A stretch of DNA of 64,000 nt from Anaerolineales bacterium UBA5195 (GTDB lineage: Bacteria > Chloroflexota > Anaerolineae > Anaerolineales > Villigracilaceae): contig DHVZ01000046.1 in the NCBI GenBank assembly GCA_002412925.1, positions 1-64,000 on the forward strand. The letters run 5' to 3'. Below are positions 1 to 8,151 of the stretch, one piece after another. The translations under genes and the position numbers were made by a program. The notes beneath the pieces were generated by a model. That model did not search any database. It worked only from the letters and a program-made list of their open reading frames with translations, and had not been told where the DNA came from. Positions within the stretch are counted from its first letter, which is position 1; each line of letters begins with the position of its first letter.

Positions 1-1066
1 CAAACGAGCGCTGGAGCAGGGCCAGTCCCAGCTTTTTGGCGCGCCAGGCCGGGCGAACCGCCAGGATGTGAATCCAGCCAATGCCCATCTTAAACTGGTT
101 AATCGAAAAGCCAGCCACTTCGTCCCCATCCCAAACCACCATCCACAGGCTGGGGTCGTACTCAGGGTTTTCAAATGTGAAGTAGGAAAATTCCTCGAAG
201 CTGAATTGGCGGCTGCCCCAATTTCCCAGGTAGGCTTCGTTGCGCGCCTGCCAGATGGCGGCGGCGTGTTTCTCCTTGTCAAAGGGACGAAATTCCAGCC
301 CGTCCGGCAGCACCGGCGCGGGGGGCGCGGACTCAAGCTCAATCCCCATGCGCCAGTGATAGCGCACCGGGCTGTAACCGGCCTGCGCCAGGAGGGCTTT
401 GCCAGCTTCATCCTTGTTGTCCAGCGCCACACGGATAAAGACACGCTGCTCCGGCGCAGCCTGTGGAACATGCTGAACCTGGACGAGTTTTTCCAGCGCG
501 TCCAACAGGGCAGCTTCAATCCCCTGCCCCTTGAATTCCGGATGAACATAGATGTCGCCGCTCATCTCACAATGTTCGTCAACATCAAAGACCGCGCCGT
601 AGCCGACGAGATTTCCGGCTTCGGTCTGAACGATGAAAGCATCTTGTTCCGGGTCGAAACCTTCGTAGTCCCATTCATTTTCCAGGTCTTCAGGTGTTAC
701 AGCGGTGCTGGTATCACCTTCCGCTTCACAAATCTGGTAAATTAACTGAACGATGGCTTGTAAATCAGCGCGTTGGACGGCGCGCAGGGTCAGGGCAGTG
801 GATAAGGGTTGAGTACTCATGAAGTTTTCTCCGGTTGCTGTTTTGTTTTCAAGTGGTTGGATGGAAACCAGGGTCAGGCCCAGATCGCGGATGCGGGCCA
901 GTACGCCATGCAAAGCGGCCTGGTCGAGAACGGAGCCGGTCAAAAGAGTATCCTCACCACTGAGAGTAATGACGAACTCCTCGAACCAGTCCGACCAGCG
1001 CGGATCAAGCTGACCCCGAACGAGAATCTGGTAAAAAGTGGATTCCTGGCTGGCATATGGAAGCAT
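1..1066 (-). CDS. Tandem GNAT acetyltransferase with fused small N-terminal domain (3' end cut by window)
   Basis: Read on the minus strand and still open at the window edge, so the C-terminus is missing. From about residue 83 the protein is a two-domain GNAT N-acetyltransferase. The first GNAT half includes VHPEFKGQGIEAALLDALEK and the second IHILAVRPAWRAKKLGLALL; both are acetyl-CoA (motif A) segments. The first 82 codons encode a separate small domain (starts MLPYASQESTFYQILVRGQ, contains GQLDPRWSDWFEEF). It resembles free-standing ~75-residue proteins I associate with Chloroflexota. No stop separates the two parts: the ATG at 1066 and the good internal start at 820 (MSTQPLSTALTLR, preceded by GGAG at 8 nt) are in the same frame. 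Either one fused protein is made, or the GNAT is also started internally at 820. Substrate unknown. The GNAT call is firm; the fusion is inferred. Confidence 0.8.
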   Translation of the reverse strand, partial: MLPYASQESTFYQILVRGQLDPRWSDWFEEFVITLSGEDTLLTGSVLDQAALHGVLARIRDLGLTLVSIQPLENKTATGENFMSTQPLSTALTLRAVQRADLQAIVQLIYQICEAEGDTSTAVTPEDLENEWDYEGFDPEQDAFIVQTEAGNLVGYGAVFDVDEHCEMSGDIYVHPEFKGQGIEAALLDALEKLVQVQHVPQAAPEQRVFIRVALDNKDEAGKALLAQAGYSPVRYHWRMGIELESAPPAPVLPDGLEFRPFDKEKHAAAIWQARNEAYLGNWGSRQFSFEEFSYFTFENPEYDPSLWMVVWDGDEVAGFSINQFKMGIGWIHILAVRPAWRAKKLGLALLQRSF

Positions 1067-1129
1067 GGGCCCAAGGATACTCCCCCTCGAAAGCCGCGTC
1101 ATCACCCAGTAGGTGAGTTGGGTGGGTGA

Positions 1130-1164
1130 ATTAAACAACAACGACCGGGGAAACCGGCCGTTGT
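1130..1164 (-). terminator. Rho-independent terminator of the LuxR gene
   Basis: An 11-bp hairpin (ACAACGGCCGG / CCGGTCGTTGT on the minus strand, one G-U pair, 5-nt loop) is followed by a T-rich tract. It lies just after the stop of the minus-strand LuxR gene and upstream of the GNAT gene, so the two are probably separate transcripts. Confidence 0.75.
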
Positions 1165-1188
1165 CAGTAAGTGCGCGCATTGGAATAA

Positions 1189-3738
1189 CTAAACCAACCT
1201 CAACTCTTTGGCCTGCGCCAGCGCTTCGTGGCGGCTGTGGGCATTCAATTTGCGATACAAACTCTTGATATGCGTGCGCACCGTGTTGGCTGAAAGCACC
1301 AGTTTTTCGGCCATTTCCGGGGCATCCAGGTTGGTGGCCAACAGGCGCAGGATTTCCAGTTCGCGCTCGCTAAAAGGCTCATGTGCCGGGGCAGGGGCCG
1401 GGCGGGGATTTTCGGCGTCAAAGGCGGCCAACAGGCGCGCCACAAAAGCTGGGTGGACGGTTGTTTTGCGCAACAGGGTGCGCATGGGTTCGCCGCGGTC
1501 CAAAAAAACGCGGATAAAGCCTTCGGGTTCGGCCAGGCGCACCGCTTCGGCCAGGGTTTCCAGCGCGCGAGCCGTGTTGCCCAACGCCTGCCAGGCCATC
1601 ACTTGCGAGATTTTCACCGGCAACGACAAAATCAGGCTGCCCTGAATCTCATCCCATGTCTCCAAGGTTTGCAAAACCTGTAAAGCGGCGGTGTAGTTCC
1701 CTTGTTTCAACAAAATTTGGGAGACAAACTCAAAGGCGATGCCCTGCCCACGTGGGATTTCATCGCCAACCTGCCAGCCCAATTTTTGCAGCCAGCGCTC
1801 GGCAGCGTTTAAATCTCCCTCGCTGAGCAGGTATTGGGTTTCAAATTGTTCGGCCAGGGCAACCTGGCACATGAACAAAACATCGGCCTGCCCATAACGC
1901 TGACTGAGGGCCAGGCCTTGTTCAGCGTAATACGCGGCAGCGGCCACTTCATTCCGTTCCACCAGCACCCGGCTGAGCCAGGCATAGGCCAGGCCCGCCC
2001 CCAGCGAGTTTGCGCCCCCGGCGCGCTGGTTTTGCTCGGAGAGGGCCAGGGCTTGCTGGCAGGTGGTCTCGGCTGCGCGGAGCTGGCCGCGCAGCCAATG
2101 AAACCCGGCCAGTTCGCACAAGGCCAGGATGATTTTTTGCGGGTCTTGGGTCGCCTGGCTGTATTCCAGGGCAGCCTGATAGGCCTGTTTGGCGAGCTGC
2201 CAGTGACCGATAAACTCGTACGCCATGGCCTGGGTCTGGGCAATCGAATAATGCAAGGGGGCGTCGTCAGGCGGTAAAGCGGCCAGGGCCTGCTCGGCCA
2301 GGGCAAGCACCTGGGGCATTTCGCCCCGGTTTTTTGCGACCAAAACGCGAATAGCGGCCAGATACCCGCGCAGCCGGGGTGTTTCAGCCTGGTTGGGGTC
2401 GGCGAGCAAGGCTTCGGCCTGGGCGAGGAAATTTTCGGCGCGGTTAGGCTGGTTAGTGTAAACCAGCGCCCAGGCGTAGATGATGTTCATCCAGGGGCGG
2501 GGATGCAGCAGGGCCGGGGGCAGGGCCGCGAGCCAGGCCAGCAGCAGGGTAAATTCACCCCCGTCCAGGATGGTGAAGGCATGTTGCTCGAGCAAATCCA
2601 GCGCCTGTTCAAAATCGCCCCCCACCAGGGCCAGGTCAATCGCTTCGGTCAGGCGGCCCTGCTGCGCCAGGGCCTGGCTGGCGCGCCGATACAGGCCGGG
2701 TAGCTCACTAGGGCGGCTCTGCGTCAGGCGCGCGCGCAGCAGGTCGGCAAACAGGTGATGGTAACGATACCAGTTGCGCTCCTGGTCGAGGGGCAGCAGG
2801 AACAGGTTGGATTGTTCCAAGCGAAGCAGGAGGGCCTGGCTATCGCTCTGCCCGGTAACGGCCTCACACAGCGCGGCATTCATCTGGCTGAGAATGGAAG
2901 TTTGCAGCAGAAATTCCTGGATGATCGGGGTTTGCTTTTCCAGCACTTCCTCAACCAGGTAATCGGCAATAAAGCGATGGCTGCCTGCCAGGCTGGCGAT
3001 GATTTCTTGCGGGTTGGCCTGACCTTGCAGTGAAAGCGCCGCTAGTTGCAAACCCGCCACCCAGCCTTCCGTGCGCGTTTCGAGGGCGGCGACCTGCTCA
3101 GGGGTCAAGCCCAAACCCATGCTTTTATTCAGGAATTCGGCAGCTTCCTGGGGGGTGAAGCGCAAATCGGCAGCGCGGATTTCGTTCATCTCGCGGCGGG
3201 CGCGCAGGCGTCCGAGCGGCCAGGGCGGATCAGCGCGGCTGACCAAGACGAGGTGCAAATTGGCGGGTTGGTGAGTCAGCAGGAATTGAAGCACTGCCTG
3301 GATGGCTGGCCGGGTGATGAGGTGGTAATCATCCACAGCCATGAGAAAAGGCGCTGAGATTGCGGCGATTTCAGCCGCAAGTGTTTCGAGAAAATTGGTT
3401 GGAACCGGGTCAAAATCCTGCGGGTTGGCAGTCTTTAGTGCTTCGAGCAGGTTTGCGCCAAAGCCAGCTTGAACTGTCTGAATAGCGCGAATCAGATAGG
3501 TGAGAAAACGCAGCGGGTCATTATCCAGTTCATCGAGCGCGAGCCAGGCCGCGGGGCGTCCGCATTGTTTGAGCCACAGGCTGGCAAGGGTCGTTTTTCC
3601 GAATCCGGTCGAGGCGGAGATGAGAGTCAGTTTTCCCGCTAGTCCCTCATTTAATTGCTGGAGCAGGCGCGGACGTAAAACCAATCCTGGACGCAGGTCT
3701 GGCGACTGTAATTTGGTGGGGATGAGTAAGGTACTCAT
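1189..3738 (-). CDS. MalT-type LuxR family ATP-dependent transcriptional regulator
   Basis: A large STAND-class regulator of about 849 residues. The N-terminus (LLIPTKLQSPDLRPGLVLRP) and Walker A (SASTGFGKTTLA) are typical of MalT-like proteins. A Walker B-like segment (FLMAVDDYH) follows, then long alpha-solenoid TPR-like repeats through the middle. The C-terminus is a LuxR helix-turn-helix (FSERELEILRLLATNLDAPE, then LVLSANTVRTHIKSLYRKLN). Members bind ATP and an inducer and activate transcription; the ligand here is unknown. I prefer the ATG at 3738 because TATAAT lies only 9 nt upstream, implying a near-leaderless mRNA. A GTG at 3759 is the alternative start. It is followed by a terminator, and its targets are not evident from the neighbours. 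Confidence 0.9.
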   Translation of the reverse strand: MSTLLIPTKLQSPDLRPGLVLRPRLLQQLNEGLAGKLTLISASTGFGKTTLASLWLKQCGRPAAWLALDELDNDPLRFLTYLIRAIQTVQAGFGANLLEALKTANPQDFDPVPTNFLETLAAEIAAISAPFLMAVDDYHLITRPAIQAVLQFLLTHQPANLHLVLVSRADPPWPLGRLRARREMNEIRAADLRFTPQEAAEFLNKSMGLGLTPEQVAALETRTEGWVAGLQLAALSLQGQANPQEIIASLAGSHRFIADYLVEEVLEKQTPIIQEFLLQTSILSQMNAALCEAVTGQSDSQALLLRLEQSNLFLLPLDQERNWYRYHHLFADLLRARLTQSRPSELPGLYRRASQALAQQGRLTEAIDLALVGGDFEQALDLLEQHAFTILDGGEFTLLLAWLAALPPALLHPRPWMNIIYAWALVYTNQPNRAENFLAQAEALLADPNQAETPRLRGYLAAIRVLVAKNRGEMPQVLALAEQALAALPPDDAPLHYSIAQTQAMAYEFIGHWQLAKQAYQAALEYSQATQDPQKIILALCELAGFHWLRGQLRAAETTCQQALALSEQNQRAGGANSLGAGLAYAWLSRVLVERNEVAAAAYYAEQGLALSQRYGQADVLFMCQVALAEQFETQYLLSEGDLNAAERWLQKLGWQVGDEIPRGQGIAFEFVSQILLKQGNYTAALQVLQTLETWDEIQGSLILSLPVKISQVMAWQALGNTARALETLAEAVRLAEPEGFIRVFLDRGEPMRTLLRKTTVHPAFVARLLAAFDAENPRPAPAPAHEPFSERELEILRLLATNLDAPEMAEKLVLSANTVRTHIKSLYRKLNAHSRHEALAQAKELRLV

Positions 3739-3747
3739 GGCGTTCCC

Positions 3748-3753
3748 ATTATA
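3748..3753 (-). promoter_or_regulatory. -10 box of the LuxR gene, near-leaderless start
   Basis: A perfect TATAAT on the minus strand ends 9 nt before the ATG at 3738, so transcription should begin within about 3 nt of the start codon. No strong -35 or Shine-Dalgarno sequence is visible. Confidence 0.5.
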
Positions 3754-3880
3754 GTTCACCTGTTCCTGACCTTGCGAGGCAGAGGTTTCAATTCAGAGAC
3801 TTATCCCAAAGAACATCACTTTTAGCGAATCGATTCGTCATTTGCTTGACTGCCATACCACAAATCATAGTAAATTAAAC

Positions 3881-4033
3881 GAAATCGCCCTGCGTCACCA
3901 GGAGCGATTTCATGCAAAGCTTTTGCACCTTACGATAACTCTTTGGTCAGAGTGTTTTTCATGCCTCAGCATCTCTGCTAAGACAAACCGCCTATTTTTT
4001 ACCATTGGCGGCCCCGACGGGGTTCGGGGCCGC
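3881..4033. repeat. Cluster of inverted repeats at the left side of the integrative element
   Basis: The gap between the LuxR gene and the actin gene (3760-4312) has no convincing ORF but is rich in inverted repeats. These are GAAATCGC...GCGATTTC (3881-3911), TGCAAA-GCT-TTTGCA (3913-3927), a weak ACTCT...AGAGT hairpin followed by GTTTTT (3938-3958), and the strong GCGGCCCCGA...TCGGGGCCGC (4008-4033). Such density suits a recombination or replication site, or structured RNA. Which one cannot be told from sequence alone. Confidence 0.45.
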
Positions 4034-4042
4034 GATCTCGGT

Positions 4043-4070
4043 CTTGACATGGCTTGACATAAGTAGAATT
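4043..4070 (+). promoter_or_regulatory. Candidate promoter with a doubled TTGACA
   Basis: Two TTGACA hexamers lie 10 nt apart (CTTGACATGGCTTGACAT), followed by an A/T-rich stretch with TAGAAT and a short TAGAA...TTCTA inverted repeat. The -10 assignment is ambiguous. It would drive a leader running into the hairpin at 4181 and the actin operon. Confidence 0.35.
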
Positions 4071-4180
4071 TATGTTCTAAAACCTTGCGTAAATCGCTAA
4101 CCTTTGATAAGATTACTTTCGACAACTGAATAACCTTGGCCAATCGGTCGCCAAACTAACTTAAGCAACTCACACCTTGG

Positions 4181-4242
4181 AAGCGACCACCCCTGCAGTC
4201 TCTTTGGGATTCAAAGAGCCCCTGCCGTGGTGGTCGCTTTTT
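4181..4242 (+). terminator. Two-tier hairpin with T-run upstream of the actin operon (terminator or attenuator)
   Basis: The outer stem AAGCGACCACC / GGTGGTCGCTT is 11 bp and perfect. It encloses a second perfect stem CTCTTTG / CAAAGAG, and TTTTTG follows directly. It sits about 70 nt before the actin gene start and downstream of a candidate promoter. It could end a short (~150 nt) RNA or attenuate the operon; the sequence does not decide which. Confidence 0.65.
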
Positions 4243-4312
4243 GCTTTAACCACTGCGGCCAAAAACAACCGCTTGCCAACTAGTAATTAATCTCAAAAAA
4301 AGGAATTTTGCA

Positions 4313-5308
4313 ATGAGTGACAATCCTGAGCTTCTTCTCGGTATCGATGCTGGAAACGGCGCTTTCAAACTGTACGGCGCACCCGGCGGTCTGGAGTTCA
4401 TTTCCCAGGCCGCCACCCAGGGCACCCAAAAAGTGCTCTCCACGCTCGGCCTGCGCAAATCCAAGGCCCCGCTCGCCATTCAAAATGAGAACGGCTCATT
4501 CTATGTAGGCGCCAGCGCGCATGATTTTGGCCGTCCAGTCGAGAACCTGGATGTGGACCGCTTCAACGGCACCCCTGAAATGAAAGCGCTCCTGCATGGC
4601 TCAATAACCCGCTACCAGCAGCGCTATGGCAAATTCGAGGCTCCCCTCTCCATCATTGTCGGCCTGCCCAACGAGGTACTGACTGGCGACTTGGCCGAAC
4701 AGAATGTTGAAAATGTCAAACGCTGGCTGCGCGGCACTCACACCTGGACGGCGGATGGTGAACCACTGAGCGTGGAGATCGCCGAGGTAAAAGCCGCCAG
4801 CCAGGTGGCGGGTGGCTTGTTCGACTATCTACTGGATGCCGAGGGGCGCTTTCTCCCAGACCGCAAGGGTGCTTTCAACGGCGAGGTGGGGGTCATCACC
4901 ATCGGTTTTGGCACGGTGGAATTGATGGTTGTCCGTAACCGTGAGATTGTTCAACGCTTCACCTCTGGAGCTGCCTCGGGGGTCCGCCGCTTGTTGGAAC
5001 TCGTCAACGGCCAGCGCCTGTATTCGCTGGGCGAATTGGACATGCAGCTCCGCGCCAGGCAGCTGGATCTCCGCGAAGCTCTACCGATTTGGGAGCGCGA
5101 GGTAACCGGGGTCATTGAAAAGCAGTGGGGTGCGGCCTGGAAACGTTTTGATGTGGTGCTCATTATGGGCGGCGGCGCCATTTTACTCAAAGACAGCCTG
5201 CCATTCCGCTTCAATGGTCGCGCATATCTGCCGGCCGAACCAGTCCAGTCCATCGCGCGCGGCTTGTATCGCCTGAGCCTGCTCCAGCAGGCGCGTAAGG
5301 GCAAATAA
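4313..5308 (+). CDS. ParM-like actin family ATPase (plasmid-type partition filament)
   Basis: A 331-residue actin-fold protein of the ParM/Alp type. The phosphate-1 loop is near the start (LLLGIDAGNGAFKLYG), a phosphate-2-like segment is VITIGFGTVELMVV, and the adenosine motif is VLIMGGGAILLKDS near the C-terminus. ParM homologues polymerise to push plasmid copies apart. In the phosphate-2 segment the usual Asp of DxG is Thr (ITIGFGT) and the later Asp is Glu, so nucleotide hydrolysis may be altered. The ATG has AAAGGAA upstream. The next gene starts in the base after the stop codon, as in parM-parR pairs. The family call is good; the partition role is inferred from the family and from the plasmid-like neighbours. 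Confidence 0.8.
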   Translation: MSDNPELLLGIDAGNGAFKLYGAPGGLEFISQAATQGTQKVLSTLGLRKSKAPLAIQNENGSFYVGASAHDFGRPVENLDVDRFNGTPEMKALLHGSITRYQQRYGKFEAPLSIIVGLPNEVLTGDLAEQNVENVKRWLRGTHTWTADGEPLSVEIAEVKAASQVAGGLFDYLLDAEGRFLPDRKGAFNGEVGVITIGFGTVELMVVRNREIVQRFTSGAASGVRRLLELVNGQRLYSLGELDMQLRARQLDLREALPIWEREVTGVIEKQWGAAWKRFDVVLIMGGGAILLKDSLPFRFNGRAYLPAEPVQSIARGLYRLSLLQQARKGK

Positions 5309-5542
5309 ATGACCCGCGGACGCCCGGCTTCCACAGCCCCAGCCTGGGAATGTCATCTCCACCTGCGCCTGCGAGTGGGCGAGGATGATGATTTGATTGG
5401 CTTCTTGAGCAATCTCCCGCCGCGCAGGCGGGCATCGGCTCTCAAAGCGGCCTTGCGTGTCGGAGGCTCAATCCACAACCAGGCAGATGACAACCAATCG
5501 ACCGATGAATTGTTTCTCGCAGCGGATCACTTTCTCAAATAA
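5309..5542 (+). CDS. Small ParR-like partner of the actin gene
   Basis: A 77-residue protein whose ATG follows the actin stop codon directly, so translation is probably coupled. It carries the basic segment PPRRRASALKAALR after an acidic stretch (GEDDDLIGFLSNL), consistent with a small DNA-binding adaptor. In parMR loci the short gene after the actin encodes the centromere-binding ParR; I assign this by position and size. Sequence similarity to known ParR was not tested. A stem-loop follows it. Confidence 0.6.
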   Translation: MTRGRPASTAPAWECHLHLRLRVGEDDDLIGFLSNLPPRRRASALKAALRVGGSIHNQADDNQSTDELFLAADHFLK

Positions 5543-5545
5543 ACA

Positions 5546-5578
5546 GGAACCAGAAACACCTTTCGGTTTTCTGGTTCC
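5546..5578 (+). repeat. Stem-loop between the parR-like and nuclease genes
   Basis: GGAACCAGAAA pairs with TTTCTGGTTCC around a 11-nt loop. No T-run follows, so it is more likely an mRNA-stabilising or processing hairpin separating the partition pair from the next genes than a full terminator. Confidence 0.5.
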
Positions 5579-5611
5579 CAAAAAACTCAAGCTTTCAAAG
5601 GAGCCTCCCGA

Positions 5612-6043
5612 ATGAAATACCTTTACGATGAAATCACTGCCCAAATTTGGCCCGCCTTCCGCAAACTGCGCGGCCAGTTCAGCGCCCACCGCGGTTACTC
5701 AGAAAACGAAAAACGCAACGCCTTGCTGAATGAACTCAAGGCAGCTGGCCTGGCTGTCTCCAAGGAAGTCCCCGTGGTTCACACTGAAAACGGCAAACGC
5801 ATCGGATACGGCCGCATGGACCTGGTACTCGAATGTCGCGTAGTTGTGGAAGTCAAGGATAAACCTGCTCTCACCCAGGCAGATATTGACCAGTTAGATT
5901 TGTACCTGATCAATAGCGGCTTGCCGGTGGGGGTCTTGCTGAATTTCGGCGCAGCGGAGGCCAATCTGCAAAACCCCGATGATCTGAAAAAGGTTTTTAT
6001 CCGCCGCTACAAGCGCGAGAACGACCCGACCCTGAAAGCTTAG
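5612..6043 (+). CDS. GxxExxY family protein (PD-(D/E)XK-like fold)
   Basis: A 143-residue protein resembling the GxxExxY family. It has a degenerate signature near residue 30 (GYSENEKRNALLNEL), then EVPVVHTENGKRIGYGRMDL, the nuclease-like strand pair MDLVLECRVVVEVKD and a C-terminal segment GLPVGVLLNFG. The spacing Asp...Glu-x-Lys fits the PD-(D/E)XK superfamily; activity is unproven for most members. AAGGAG lies 8 nt before the ATG. It is followed after 3 nt by the coiled-coil gene, so the two are probably co-translated. Its role in the element is unknown. Confidence 0.7.
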   Translation: MKYLYDEITAQIWPAFRKLRGQFSAHRGYSENEKRNALLNELKAAGLAVSKEVPVVHTENGKRIGYGRMDLVLECRVVVEVKDKPALTQADIDQLDLYLINSGLPVGVLLNFGAAEANLQNPDDLKKVFIRRYKRENDPTLKA

Positions 6044-6046
6044 CCC

Positions 6047-6574
6047 ATGGCCTGGTTTATTGACGAGTCGGAACTCAAGAGGTTGGGAGCTTTGGAGCTG
6101 CTCGAGGAACTCAGCGGAAAGCTCCCAGATCTTTATGACCTCCAACGAGCACTCCAGAAGGGTAGCTCCCCCGGAAGTGTCGGCAACCGTTTATGGATGG
6201 CCATCCAATCTTATGCGCTTGAATCTGCGGCCCAAGCGGAACAGCGCATTCAGAAATTGGAGCCTGAGCTCAGAAACCTGCAATCTGATCGGAACTTTTG
6301 GAAAAACATCGCTGAGCGCAATCAAGCCGATACGCTCCGCCAAAAGCTGGATCAAGCCCAACAGCAGTTGCAGGAACAGTCAGTACTGGCCGAACAAGCG
6401 GAACAGGAGATTTCAACGCTGAGCAAGACGCTTGAACGGGAACGCCGGCACCACCAAGCAGAGCTCATCCGTTGTGAGCAAACCCTGGCCGAACAAACCC
6501 AAATTATCGCCGATCAGCATCACAAGCTCGAACGCCTTTTAGGAATGGATAGCCCCCCAACAAACCGTGCATAA
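6047..6574 (+). CDS. Coiled-coil protein of unknown function
   Basis: A 175-residue protein starting 3 nt after the preceding stop. Residues 1-60 look globular (MAWFIDESELKRLGALELLE). Residues about 65-165 are a long charged heptad-like region rich in Gln, Glu and Leu (for example DTLRQKLDQAQQQLQEQS). No enzymatic motif is visible. It may be a structural partner of the neighbouring nuclease-like or relaxation-like protein. I do not recognise a family. Confidence 0.6.
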   Translation: MAWFIDESELKRLGALELLEELSGKLPDLYDLQRALQKGSSPGSVGNRLWMAIQSYALESAAQAEQRIQKLEPELRNLQSDRNFWKNIAERNQADTLRQKLDQAQQQLQEQSVLAEQAEQEISTLSKTLERERRHHQAELIRCEQTLAEQTQIIADQHHKLERLLGMDSPPTNRA

Positions 6575-6617
6575 AACCTGTGCACAAGTGAGAGTCAATA
6601 CCTTAAGGAAACCTATT

Positions 6618-8126
6618 ATGAACAACTCAACTTCTATGCACAATCCCACCCGTGCCCAATTCTCTGTCGATAGCACCCAGGCACAACTGCTCCAGGAACG
6701 CCTGGATGCCGGGTTGCCAGATTCCCCCTGGCTCACAATCCTACAAGCCTTCGAAATCACTGGCTGCCTGGACACTGAACAGTTGCAGGCAGTCAGCAAT
6801 CTGCAACGTATGCAGTTGACCCGCCTGCTCGATAAGCTCGAATCCTTTCGCGCCGGCCTGCCGCCCATTCTGCACAAACTGGAACAGGATATCCGCCGTC
6901 CCGGAGCGCGCGGCCGCACCCCCAAAGTTTATCTCCTGGGGGAAAGCGGCGCTGCCCTGCTGCGCCTGCTGGGTAAGGAAGAGGCGCATGCCTGTGGGCT
7001 AAACAGCGATACAACCATCACGCACGCCCTGGCAATGGTCGATGTTCACCTGAGCGCAAAGCGGGCACAAGTAGAGTTACTTACCGATCAGGTGCTGAAT
7101 TATGGCGAGCGTGGCAGCCTGCGCCCCGATCACCAGATTCCGGGTGAAAAAATTCGCATTCTGGAGATCGAGCAGGCCGCCAGCCTGGAAACCCTGCGCC
7201 GCCTGGTCACCAGCCTGGAGCATAAACTGGCTTTCTTTGAAAGCCCGGAAAGCGCCGGCTTCGAGAAAACCGTTTCCATGCTGCTCCAGCTTCCGCACGG
7301 CCCGGTTTGGGAACGGACACTCAAGACCTGGCAACAAGCCATTCAATTGGTTGAAGAAAAAACAGGGAAACAGCTTAACTTTCGTTTGCAGGCGCTCTCG
7401 TTACAAGATTTTCTACGTCAGCCAGGCTGGAATGACCAGAAACAGCTGGCCTGGCCTGACTTAACCATACCGGGAACTGAAATCGTCAAGGGCAAGGGCC
7501 CAAATGCCTCACCGCAGAAAGCCCCCACGAGCCTGATGTATCGTTCTACCCGGCAAGACAAGCTCGTACTGGCAGCGCTCTGGCAGAATTTTGAGAACCT
7601 GGCAGTTCAGGATCAGGAAAAAATACCGATGGCGAATCCAGAATTCCTGCTGTTGGTCAGGCTGATCCATTCCGCTTCCCATGATTATGCGCGCCCGGCG
7701 CTTGAGTTGGCTTCCCTGCCACATGCCTCGCTCTACCTTTTACAACAGTACCTGAAGATGCACCCGGTCTTGCGTGAACGCATCCAGAAAGTGATGCACT
7801 TTGGGAAAGGGACGCTGCGCTGGAACTCGACCACCATTCTGCACCGCATGCAAGTGGTGATCAACGCCTTCCTGGGCTATCACGGCTGGCGCAGCGATGG
7901 CGGCTTACTGGCTTTCCCGGCAGCCGCTGATTGGAACGAGGCTGGCCCGCGTACTTTCACAGTGCTGGTCCGCCTCCGCGATCCCGAATTGCTGATGCTG
8001 CCAGATGACAACGTGGTGCCCTCGCAATCTGAAATCTTCGTTTGCGAGGAAGCGCTCGCCTGGGTGCTTTGGGCCCTATTTAATTACGCTCCTGAACTCG
8101 GTTTGGGACGGGTCGAATTCTGGTAG
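6618..8126 (+). CDS. Replication-relaxation family-like protein
   Basis: About 502 residues. The N-terminal ~180 residues resemble the Replic_Relax family: a winged-helix stretch (LQRMQLTRLLDKLESFRAG), the GRTPKVYLLGESGAALLRLLG hinge, the conserved histidine region ITHALAMVDVHLSAKRAQVE, and the RPDHQIPG strand. Family members occur on plasmids and integrative elements and are proposed to act in plasmid replication or relaxation. The C-terminal ~300 residues (from LEHKLAFFES) are not recognised. I place the start at the ATG at 6618 (AAGGAAACCTATT before it), not the in-frame GTG at 6567 that overlaps the previous gene. Confidence 0.65.
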   Translation: MNNSTSMHNPTRAQFSVDSTQAQLLQERLDAGLPDSPWLTILQAFEITGCLDTEQLQAVSNLQRMQLTRLLDKLESFRAGLPPILHKLEQDIRRPGARGRTPKVYLLGESGAALLRLLGKEEAHACGLNSDTTITHALAMVDVHLSAKRAQVELLTDQVLNYGERGSLRPDHQIPGEKIRILEIEQAASLETLRRLVTSLEHKLAFFESPESAGFEKTVSMLLQLPHGPVWERTLKTWQQAIQLVEEKTGKQLNFRLQALSLQDFLRQPGWNDQKQLAWPDLTIPGTEIVKGKGPNASPQKAPTSLMYRSTRQDKLVLAALWQNFENLAVQDQEKIPMANPEFLLLVRLIHSASHDYARPALELASLPHASLYLLQQYLKMHPVLRERIQKVMHFGKGTLRWNSTTILHRMQVVINAFLGYHGWRSDGGLLAFPAAADWNEAGPRTFTVLVRLRDPELLMLPDDNVVPSQSEIFVCEEALAWVLWALFNYAPELGLGRVEFW

Positions 8127-8151
8127 ATTGAACCGAGTTAGGGAGATCAAG

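Noticed and set aside
4008..4033. Strong GC-rich hairpin as a terminator
   Set aside because: No T-run on either strand; it is reported as part of the inverted-repeat cluster.
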